DNA of 64,000 nucleotides from Amia ocellicauda (Eukaryota; Chordata; Actinopteri; Amiiformes; Amiidae): the NCBI RefSeq assembly GCF_036373705.1, contig NC_089850.1, positions 20,753,256 to 20,817,255 on the forward strand. Reading direction: 5' to 3'. The notes below the pieces were generated by a model. That model was not told the origin of the DNA, did not search any database, and saw only the letters and a program-made list of their open reading frames with translations. This document shows, piece by piece, positions 48,927 to 58,927 of the stretch. Position 1 is the stretch's first letter. Each line of letters begins with the position of its first letter. Position numbers and translations under genes: made by a program.

Positions 48927-49990
48927 CCAGCACCAGCATTGGAGCGCTGCAGCGTCGGCTTACCTGGGGTGGCATTAGGGACCAGTCGGGTTGATGGCAA
49001 ACTGTATGCAATACTGTGCTTTCTGTATGAAAGATCAGATTAATTCCTGGAAGTTAAAACTTGTCTTCTGTGGGACTTCCTTGGGGCGCCATAGAGGATA
49101 AAGGTGACTCAAACTAGAGTGCATGCTTTAAGATTAATTTATTTTTACTTTCTTCCACGATTCACTGGTTGCAGGAGGTGGTGGGTGGGGGAGTCTGTGG
49201 GAGGGGGGTGCATCTTTCTGCAGATGATGAATAGGTGGTGACTCTTGGGCATGTGTAGCACAGCCTTAGGATGTCGTAGAGCAAGTTTTTCTGGAAAGGA
49301 GTATGGCTGCTACTTATTTAAATACACTGATCTTGTCTTCCATGCAGAAATCGCTTCTAGGGCCCTTGCATACAAAACTTGCCTTTTTTTATTTTTAACT
49401 TTTAATGTTGAGAAGCCAGTTTGTTATGTTTTTAAAAATGGATGTGAAAGAGATGGGATTACATTTACATTGTGTTCCTATGGAAACTTTCTAAATTTTG
49501 TATTTTTTATAAGTAAAATGCGTAGACAAAAAAAATATTGTCATTGTGTTTTCTGTTTAAATGGATACTAATTTACACAATCCACCTATCAATTAACACC
49601 TGAATTATAAACTGAAGTACAATTTTCCCTGGGAAGCAATTTAGTGCTCTGAGGAAATGAAACCTGCAGACACGGTCACTCCAGCACAGGGTGTGAGAAC
49701 CACATCTGTTACAATGGTTCACAAGGCTCTTTTAGAGTGTTGTATCTGAAACTGACCATGGGCCTGGGGCCTTCTGCTACAAAATTAGTCCCATTTATGA
49801 AGATCCTTTAACTGAAAGGTTATGGTCTGAGTGCAAGTGACCAGCTGAGCTTGTGATTGATGCCGAACTTGAAAGGTTCTTAATATTTAGAACCTCTTTT
49901 TGGTGCCGGTAGTCCTGGGATTTTCATAGTCTTACACTAAACAAATGTAAACCCCAAATTCAAGAATTCTGAAGTTTATAGAATTCTAGT
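48927..49990 (+). other. odc1: odc1 3' UTR and downstream flank
   Basis: T-rich sequence after the TAA stop, with ATTTTTA-type stretches near 49380-49520. No canonical AATAAA is seen close by, and an ATTAAA occurs only at about 50006. The end of the transcript cannot be placed from sequence alone. Confidence 0.4.
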
Positions 49991-50009
49991 TAAGGAAACT
50001 AGTCCATTA

Positions 50010-50305
50010 AATATATGGCTTACCCTTGACTGGGAGTACAGATCTGTATCTGTTGGTCACAGTACTTAAAGGGGTAGGTGTGTGGATCAGAAAACCCATA
50101 TCGGGTGTGACCATTTGCCTCATGCTGTGACATCTCCTTTGTGTCGAGCTGATCAGTCTGTTGAATGTCCTGTGCAATGTTGTCCTACTCCTCTTCAAAG
50201 GCTGGGTGAAGCAAATGGATATTGGCTGGCATTGGAAAAGTCATGCATGTAAATCCAGAGCATCCCAAATGTGCTCAATGGGTGACATGTCTGGTGAGTA
50301 TGTAG
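50010..50305 (-). mobile_element. Tc1-like transposon fragment (minus strand)
   Basis: Plus-strand landmarks GTGACCATTTGCCTCATGCT (50107), GAGCTGATCAGTCTGTTGAA (50146), and CCAGAGCATCCCAAATGTGC followed by TCAATGGGTGACATGTCTGG (50255-50293) match the antisense strand of a common fish Tc1 family. Only the N-terminal transposase part is present, with indels. It is cut off at about 50305, where a different repeat begins. Confidence 0.7.
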
Positions 50306-50350
50306 GTTTGTGGTTCCCAATCCTGCTCCTGGGGACCTGGTGTTCTGCTG
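50305..50350 (+). repeat. Dispersed repeat fragment
   Basis: GGTTCCCAATCCTGCTCCTG followed by GGGACCTGG and CTGCTGATTTT resembles segments near 12840-13025 (inverted) and 56115-56180 in this same window. Confidence 0.4.
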
Positions 50351-50892
50351 ATTTTTGATCCACCATCAATTTACTTAAACCTTAATTGAGCTAATTTGCT
50401 TTAATTTTAAAATTGTAATAACTGATAAGTTGGAGAATTTGGATACCCAATATACTTTTATATTCAACCTGATGTCTACAGTGATTTAAAATGTGTATGA
50501 ATCTCTGATTAGGCCAATTATTGATTCAATTAAGGAGTTGAGATACCAGTGATGGGGGAAACCAAGCTTTCCGAAGCATTGAACCATTTGAAGCCTCGAT
50601 GTGTTCGATACATGCTCTCTATAGTGACATCTGCTGGTCAATACCTGGTATTGTGACTGGAGTGATTTGACTATCCGTGAGGAAATCTACAAATGAACCC
50701 ATCGTCATTTTTGATCATTAGTTCAATAAAGGTTATGTGAGAAGCATGTGTCATTGTGTACATGTCCAAAAATATGCGGTCATAAATCTTGCTGTGTCAC
50801 CAAGGTATAAGTTATGTAGTTTAGCCCTTTGATCAATAGAGACTCAAAACTGGATTTTGAAATTATAGCCTACATTTAATATAGCCTAGATT

Positions 50893-51792
50893 CACAGATC
50901 AGAGATTATGACATTATGACCACTGACAGGTGAAGTGAATAACACTGATAATCTCGTTATCATGGCTCCTGTCAGTGGGTGGGATATATTAGGCAGCAAG
51001 TGAACATTCTGTCCTCAAAGTTGATGTGTTAGAAGCAGGAAAAATGGGCAGCGTAAGGATCTGAGCGACTCTGACAAGGGCCAAATTGTGATGGCTAGAC
51101 GACTGGGTCAGAGCATCTCCAAAACTGCAGCTCTTGTGAGGTGTTCCCGGTCTGCAGTGGTCAGTACCTATCAAAAGTGGTCCAAGGAAGGAAAAGCGGT
51201 GAACCGGCGACAGGGTCATGGGCGGCCAAGACTCATTGATGCACGTGGGGAGCGAAGGCTGGCCCGTGTGGTCCGATCCAACAGACGAGCTACTGTAGCT
51301 CAAATTGCTGAAGAAGTTCATGCTGGTTCTGATAGAAAGGTGTCAGAACACACAGTGCATCGCAGTTTGTTGCGTATGGGGCTGCGTAGCCGCAGACCAG
51401 TCAGGGTGCCCATGCTGACCCCTGTCCACTGCCGAAAGCGCCTACAATGGGCACGTGGGCATCAGAACTGGACCACGGAGCAATGGAAGAAGGTGGCCTG
51501 GTCTGATGAATCACGAGTTCAAGGTGTTGACTTGGCCTCCAAATTCCCCAGATCTCAATCCAATCGAGCATCTGTGGGATGTGCTGGACAAACAAGTCCG
51601 ATCCATGGAGGCCCCACCTCGCAACTTACAGGACTTAAAGGATCTGCTGCTGACGTCTTGGTGCCAGATACCACAGCACACCTTCAGAGGTCTAGTGGAG
51701 TCCATGCCTCGACGGGTCAGGGCTGTTTTCTCGGCAAAAGGGGAACCTACACGATATTAGGCAGGTGGTCATAATGTTATGGCTGATCGGTG
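50893..51792 (+). mobile_element. Second Tc1-like element, internally deleted
   Basis: Inverted ends: left CACAGATCAGAGATTATGAC then ATTATGACCAC; right GGTGGTCATAATGTTATGGC then TGATCGGTG, followed by TA. Length is about 900 bp, about 300-400 bp shorter than an intact element of this type. The left target dinucleotide has decayed. It belongs to a different Tc1 family from the element in nol10. It lies between odc1 and the ABHD gene. Confidence 0.92.
51044..51760 (+). pseudogene. Tc1 transposase remnant, frameshifted and deleted
   Basis: An ATG at 51044 is followed by an early frameshift. From 51088 the frame gives a full helix-turn-helix DNA-binding region ([20 protein letters not shown], then [20 protein letters not shown]) to [10 protein letters not shown], which holds the first catalytic Asp. 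The central catalytic part is then missing. The C-terminal part ([18 protein letters not shown] to PTRY at about 51757) continues in another frame. The copy therefore cannot encode active transposase. Confidence 0.9.
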
Positions 51793-53289
51793 TATAATCA
51801 ACATTTATATGGATTTACATATTTATATATACAGGGATGTGGTTGTGTAATGATCCAAGTGATGCAGATATAGAGTTGCGCAGATCTGTCATTGTCAGCC
51901 AATCAGAGACAAGTAATAACAAATCCCACCCTCCGGTATTCTAGCAGCACACAGTCTTGGTTAAGAAGTCGGGAGTCGAGTGCTGTTGTGTGGCGGTGCT
52001 GCCCCCTGTCTTCTTGAAGCCGCAGTGCACTTGACACTGGTGAAGACCGGCAGCACAGCCCTGTCACACTTGGTCTGCAACGGAGCAATAACTGACCAGT
52101 CCACCTCTCACAACATTTTAATTTAAGCAAACGCCTCTAATGTGATGGGACCACCCAGCGCAGTATAAAGTACAGTTAAACACAGTGGAAAACACAAGTC
52201 CTTAATTTCGCCTCTCCCAACATGGCGTCGTAACACCGAAATGACGTGTTGTATATGCAAGTCATCTATTTATCTGTATGTGTTCGCTACCATAGGCGGA
52301 AACGAATGCCTCCTACCACCGCCTCTTTTTTCTCCGTTTTTATCCCTGGATGTATCAATTGACGAGTTCACAAAATAACCTTGTTTTTTCGCCATTCGCA
52401 AAGAACATCTTTATGTGACATTTTCAAGTTCGCCGGAGAAAACAAGTTAGATAATAGAAGCGTCCAGGTTGCTGGGAGAAGGACAACAATTAATCAATCC
52501 GAGTCCGTTGATGTTTCTTGTAAAGGCAGGTTTGGGGGCAGCTATGTGTGGGTCCTAGCGAGCAGTGGTCGGAATAGTCATTCTGTATTGGTTTGACATC
52601 GCCGGTTTACATTCGTGTTGTCCTTACAAATACATGTATAAACGATTGTTTGCGTGTGGTATTCGTGTCTATTTCGCGAGCAATAAAAAGACGTTTAATT
52701 TCGTCTGCAACTGGTACAAGTGGTCAAGTACATAGCGAAGGTCGGATTTATTTGAATACACGGGCGTTAAGATCCTAGTCCTCCGTTTTCTGTATGACGG
52801 GACCGCTACTTCCGCTTTGCTACACTTACAGTACTACTACTACTACTACTATATTAACTTTAATTGATAAGGGATCATTTTGCTTAATGTCGAATGTGAT
52901 GCAACTATTCATTTAAATGTATCCATTCAAATGTTTACAAGACTGGTTGTACTGTGACATAGGAAACGGCAGACCGGCGGTAGCTTTTGATAACATACAG
53001 CACTGTTGACCGGATAATGGGAACCCTGTTTTATTTGAACATTATAATAATATACACGTTTTAGTCACCCTACCTCGACTTAAGCGCCCTTCTGTTTCGT
53101 TATATTGCATTTATACTATCCCGTCTATCTGCATTAGTGAACCTTTTCTGGACCGCCTGTTGTAGAAAAAGCACATTTCAGTCAGTTGGCTGTCGGAGTG
53201 AAAAAGTAACAACTCGGTCGTTTTACGCGTAAACCAGCCGTGTATCCCAAAAGTTCCATCTCAGAAAACCAACCTGTTGTCACTTTCAG
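51793..53289. other. Interval upstream of the ABHD gene
   Basis: Likely promoter and 5' UTR sequence for the downstream gene. CpG-richer patches lie near 52200-52350 and 52560-52770, and a (TAC)n run at about 52831-52849. No coding exon is supported. A strong acceptor (TGTCACTTTCAG) ends at 53289, suggesting the first coding exon is preceded by a 5' UTR intron. Confidence 0.45.
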
Positions 53290-53316
53290 CTATTTTATAA
53301 TTTCCTGTTGGTGATT

Positions 53317-56300
53317 ATGTGGGCCATGTCGGTCATGCAAGTTATCCACGATGAAGTGTTTGAACTGTGTACGGACTACCTGAGCAGGCCCTATGCGCTG
53401 GGCCTGGCCGCTGTCTCGGCCTTCGTGTACTACCTGTGGGGCTCTCAGGGGCAGGTCAGTGTCGGTGTGGAGGGCAGTACTCCACCTGTGACCAGTTACA
53501 GTGCACGTACAATCACTGCTTTCCTCACATTAGTGGTTCTGTATCTCGTTCACTTGCACTTAACCCACGACAGAAAATAACACGTCCGATCCTGAAGGTG
53601 TAATTGATCTGCATGACACAGATGTAATATGAGAATTGTAACTGTAACTGATCACAGGTTTACTTAGGAGATTGCTGCTGCTTTCTAGGTTTTCAGAGGG
53701 CCTTAACCGTTTAGCAAGTCTCATTCCCATAACTCCCCCCTGTTTCCTTCTTTTTAAAGCTACCAAAAAAATATGTTTTGTATTGTTCTGCATTGTAGCA
53801 TGCTGAACATAATAAATACATATCTTTAAAACTAAAGTTTATGGAAAGAATGTAAGTAATGTGATAGTGTGTCACTTATGATTGATTGCATGGAATCTGC
53901 TCACCGTCTATGAAAGTTACATTTTGAATGGAAGCAGGGCGGGAGTTACTTTGTTGTGTTTGTCATGTGCGGAGGAGCAGAGGACCCAGCCTGTCCTCGT
54001 TCACAAATGCAATGTTTCCCCAAATTCTCTCTCTTACTGTGGCCCCAGCTGTACTCACATAGGGACCACAGTGAGAAGTCTGTGTTTGTAGATTGACACC
54101 CCCCCACACCCCAATTGACCACACTTGCTGACCCCTCCTCTCTATGGTTGGAATACTTGTGCAATAAAACAGCCCTGGGCAGCCCTGTTTCTGCAAGCCT
54201 GGCTGTGTCTGGTGTCAGATACCTCTTAATTGTAAAGTGCTGTGGGATCATCTTTCACGAAAGGTGCTACATCAATGCAATATATTATTATAAATTTGAA
54301 GCAATTCAGCATTGCACCAAGGTCATAAACAGTGTGCCAGGTGTTTTAAACAGACCTAGAAAACCCATAGGTTTGCACCTCTGCACCCAGGATCAAGTTC
54401 CTGCCCAGCACTGCAGTAAATGCACAGTGCCATCTGCTCAGTCTTGCCTGTTGTGTCTTCCAGTTCTGTGTCTTTTAGAGAAACGCAGGTTACAGGTACA
54501 CCTGAGACTCACTCTCTCTAACCTGTGCTCCAGATGCCTGTGTTGGTGTGCAGCGATGGCTTCCGGGTGTTCCTGGAGCAGCACTGCCCTGTGGTGGCTG
54601 AGCGCTTCATTCCCACACCCTGGTGCTGGGGTGGCCGTGTGCAGACGCTGGCTCGCGTCCTCATCAAATCCAGCCCTTCCGTCTCCTACAGGAAGTAAGT
54701 AATGCCTTCCCTGTCCCTATTTTTTTAATTTAATTTTAATTTTGTTGTTTTGACAGCACATGAAATAGAATAAGAGATTAGCATAGATCAAATAAAACTT
54801 GAGGTGAATTAGGGGTTTTGTATACTTTGCCCATGTATTGGAAACCATAGTGAATAATTTGTGCACACAGTTTAGTAAAGCACGGGCACAAATTAAACAA
54901 TGGCGAGAGTAAGATTTGTATTTATTTATTTATTTATTTATTTATAAAGCACATGAGGAAGTTTCCCCAACAGAAGAACAGTTGTTGGCATACAAATATC
55001 AGTGTCCATTTATCACATGGAATGTAGTGAGTGATCTGCCTTTTTCTTCTTTGCTCTTTCTCTCCTGCCCCGTCTCATAGTGAGCTGATCAGGACAGTGG
55101 ATGGGGGTCAGATCTCCCTGGACTGGGTGGATAATGTGGACAGTGTTTCGTACCCAGACAGCATATCGCGGCCCACAGTGCTGCTGCTCCCCGGACTGAC
55201 AGGGAACAGCCGGCAGACCTATGTCCTGCATGCAGTCAGACAGGCCACGCGCAGAGGGTACAGGTGAGACACACAGGGCAGATACACACAAAGAGACAAA
55301 CGTAGAGAAGTACAGATAGACTAACACGCAGAAAGAGAGAGAGACACCAACACACACTGACAGATGAACATGGCAGCTACAGACACATGCATTCACACAG
55401 GCACAGCAGCTATAGACATCGAGAAAGACAGTTCCATCTACATAATTGATTCTGTCCACCCCTGATATTTGACCATTTCAGAACTCTGATGAAACGAAAA
55501 CCAAAAAAACATTGCTTCCCACCACTGATCTACAGTAATTTAGTATTTGCTAAAGGGAACCACTTAATATTATTTCCAGGACTTCAGAATTCTTTAAGTA
55601 TATTTGCAGCCATATTCTCATTCCCTGAGGGACAGTCAAGTGTGTGTAAAGTGGGTAGTAGCATTGCGGAGGGGGTGTTAAACGGCTCTCCTGTCTGAAG
55701 AAGAAAGTGCTGCACAGCATCTAAAGGAAACAAGCAATTTGAAATGCATGAAAACTGCTTCTTTTTTTATTTTCCACACGGCATGGTGCAGTCCAGGGAA
55801 AGAGACTTTCATTGTGCAATTCATGCTCTTGACCTGACCTCCCCTGCCTCAAGTCGGTCCGTGTTTTTCCTGGATTGGTGTCCAGTTCTCGTGTTGCCCC
55901 AGCGATGCCAGCAGGGCAGTGCTATTGCTGTAACCTCATTTCTCCTGCTTCTCAGATTTCTTTTCTCACTCTGGGTTCTTACTCTGTCTCAATGTCTCTC
56001 TCTCTGTGTAGAGCTGTGGTGTTTAATAACAGAGGCTTTGGGGGTGAAGACTTACTGGTGAGTAAGATTAATGCATAAGATTAATGCAACGCCTGGCTTT
56101 CAGTAAACCATGAGACTAGGCCTGGTCCTGGAGGACTCCCCGTGTCTGTCGGCTGGTTTTTGTTCCAGCACTGGTTGTTGCCATCTGCATACCGGTCTGA
56201 TGTGACAAGGCTGACATTAGACAGTTGGTGTAAGTTTGGTTAAGATCTCGGTTGGAGCAAACACCAGCAGACACCAGACTCCTCCAGCACCAGCGTTGGA

Positions 56301-58760
56301 TCCACTGGCTGAAGGTAACTGTCCCCCTCTGTGTCCCCCTCCAGACTCCCCTCACATTCTCTGCGGCAGACACCTCGGACCTGGAGCACGTGGTTCTCCA
56401 CGTCCGAGAGAAGTTCCCACAAGCGCCGCTGCTGGGGGCCGGCGTCTCTCTGGGAGGGTGAGTGGATTCATCCAGACAGTCAGCTAATCAGACCAACCAA
56501 GGAAATGGGAACTGGTTGGTTGGGTTGGAATAAAAGCCAGAGGACACTCCACGAAGTGTATTTGATGCCCCTGGTCTAGCTTGACAGGACTCAATCCTGC
56601 AGAGGATCTGAGCGACTGGGAGTCACCCTTGTATACATGTTTAAGTTCAGTGCGCCCTGGAAACCCGATGACTGCAGCTAGAAGCATGTTACAGGTACTT
56701 TGTGTGGTGATTCCTCTTAGAAGCCAGAGCCTGAGATGGATAATGGTACCGATTCCCAGTGGAGTAAAGTGTGTCTCTCTCTCTCAGCATGCTGCTGCTG
56801 AACTATCTTGCCCGAAAGGGTAGTGAGGCAGGGTTGCTGGCAGGGCTCACCATGTCTGTGAGCTGGGACACGCTGGAGTCCTGTGCCTCGCTGGAGCAAC
56901 CAATCAACAGACTGCTCTTCAACCGCCACCTCACCGGAAACCTGCGCAGGACGATCACCAGGTGGGTGGGGTCTTCCAGGGTCACATGGAAGCCAGGCTT
57001 GCTGCTTTTACTTTTACAGTTTTTCTTATTTTTCCTAAGTTTTCTGTCAGCGTGATCCCAATCAGCTTGCAGAGGTGACAACAATGCAATATTAATATAC
57101 AATGTAATGGTTTCACAGGCTTTTATTGATGTATTTGTAAAGACTGGAGTATGTCTGAGAGCTTTGTTATAGCTTAAAAATGTGGTTTAAATTCAAGACT
57201 TTAATGCTTTCAAATTGTGTGGGTTTAATATACTACAGTACCTTTGCACGAGACTTGAGGAACTTGTGAGACCCAGCTGAGAAAGTCTTGTGGTGCCATC
57301 AAGTAAAATATTTTGGACTTGCGCAGAAAGTTTTGATGGTTGTGGTTTTTGCGGTTGTGTATATTTAACCGGTATATATTTATTAGCGCTGATTTGCAGC
57401 TCTTGTTGCTCAGTGTGACTGTGCTGTGTGTCTGCTTTACAGGCACAGGAAGATGCTGGAGTCGGTGGTAGATGTGGACCACGTCCTGCAGGTAGAGTTC
57501 TGGATCCTCCTCACTCACTTCCCCAGAGAGGCACCCACTCGGTCAGGCACCCACTGCTATTGCCTGTTATTATTGCTCTTAGTCTATTTTTCTCTTTCTC
57601 TTTACCCTTTACAATGACAACCCCACTTACTGACAGGTTTGGCACCTGGCCAAAAATAATTGCTGTATCGAGGAGGGCTTTATTATTAATTTTATACGCA
57701 TCTGATTATGTATTAATCTGAAAACCTAAGCTGATATGGTGACAGGGTTTACACACAACTGCGCAGCCCTGTACCCACGGTGTCCCCCTGCTTGTCTTTC
57801 AGTCCCGTACGCTCCGCGAGTTCGATGAGCGCTACACCTCTGTGATGTTCGGCTACAAGACCTGCCAGGACTACTACCGGGACGCCAGCCCCTGCTACAA
57901 ACTACCTCGCACCACCATCCCTGTGCTGTGCCTGAATGCAGCGGACGATCCCTTCTCTCCAGAGCACAGTAAGGCCCACCATCCGGGCTGCACCCCATGG
58001 GCTGATTCTAACTCAAAATATTTATGCACCTGGGCAAGGGGAAAAAAAAAAGTTTAAAATGTTTTGTAGTATGGTGTGAAAGTGCCAAGTTTAGTAGTTA
58101 AATAAATGTTTAATTGTAGGCTAAAATGCTATGATATAGGTTGTTGTTTTTTCTTTCAATTTAGAGGCCAGTGCCTTTGAGCTGTTTGTGAATAAAGGTA
58201 ATGGATACATTTCTAATAGCTTGTGTTCACATCCTTGCCCCTACATCAGAACCACCACAAGATAGTTTGTCACCGTAGGTATGGGCTCTTTACCCCACCT
58301 TTACTCCCAGCACAACATTAACTCACAGCTAGCCACAGATTTTGGCTCTGGCCTATATTCTCCGTACATTACTGTGGATCTGCGCTCTGCAGTGTAACAG
58401 AGTCACAAGATTCTTAGAGTTTGGAAGTGCTGGGCTGCTGAATGCTGTCCAGACCGGTCCAGAGCGGCCCAGACTGTCCTGTACTAGGCCAGGGTGCTGA
58501 CCACTGCCTGGCTCTAACCCCGCTCCCCTCCTTTGTCTCCAGCTATCCCAATGGCAGAGGCCCAACGCCTGCCCAACGTGGCCCTGCTGGTGACAGCACG
58601 TGGTGGACACATCGGTTTTCTGGAGGGCCTTTTCCCACGCGGAGAGGGGTACATGGACCGGCTCTTTGGGCAATTTGTTCAGGCAGTGTTCGAACACCCC
58701 CAGGATCTCAGGGGCGCCTGTGGGATCACTGATGACCCCACTGATACACAGACTGACTGA
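53317..58760 (+). CDS. abhd1: ABHD1/ABHD3-family alpha/beta hydrolase
   Basis: Membrane-anchored alpha/beta hydrolase; ABHD3 is a phospholipase acting on medium-chain and oxidised phosphatidylcholines. Exons: 53317-53454, 54534-54694, 55081-55263, 56012-56057, 56345-56457, 56788-56961, 57443-57491, 57803-57968, 58543-58760 (1248 nt, 415 aa; ABHD3 is 409). A single hydrophobic segment (about residues 27-42) follows the start. The catalytic triad is visible: S211 in GVSLGG, D337 in AADDPFSP, H366 in [16 protein letters not shown] is the conserved oxyanion-side motif. [16 protein letters not shown] resembles ABHD3, while [23 protein letters not shown] and [18 protein letters not shown] are closer to ABHD1, so the symbol is a best guess. 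The ATG at 53326 is an alternative start. The stop codon lies in an ACTG repeat. Confidence 0.9.
53940..54290 (+). repeat. SINE-like retroelement fragment in ABHD intron 1
   Basis: The segment ends with AATTGTAAAGTGCTGTGGGA, then AAAGGTGCTACATCAATGCA and ATATTATTATA. This is the 'TGTAAAGCGC...AAAGGCGCTATATAAATG' tail plus short-repeat end of fish SINE/LINE families. The body upstream is not assigned. Confidence 0.5.
56115..56320. repeat. Dispersed repeat in ABHD intron 4
   Basis: GGCCTGGTCCTGGAGGACTC with TGGTTTTTGTTCCAGCACTG on the left, and GAGCAAACACCAGCAGACAC with CTCCAGCACCAGCG on the right, form an imperfect inverted pair. Each half resembles the fragments at 12840-13025 and 50305-50350. 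Confidence 0.45.
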
Positions 58761-58927
58761 CGCACTGACACACTGACTGACTGACTGATGCACTGACACA
58801 CTGACTGACTGACTGATACACTGACTGACTGACTGACACACTGACTGACTGACTGACATACTGACTGACTGACTGACTGACTGACACACTGATACACTGA
58901 CTGATTGACTGGCACACTGACTGACTG
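58742..58927. repeat. (CTGA)n / (CTGACACA) tandem repeat overlapping the ABHD stop
   Basis: CTGA units, many as CTGACTGACTGACACACTGA higher-order blocks, start within the last six codons of the ABHD gene and run about 165 bp into its 3' UTR. Confidence 0.95.

Noticed and set aside
51088-51774. 228-codon open frame read as a host gene
   Set aside because: It lies inside Tc1 inverted repeats and is a frameshifted, deleted transposase.
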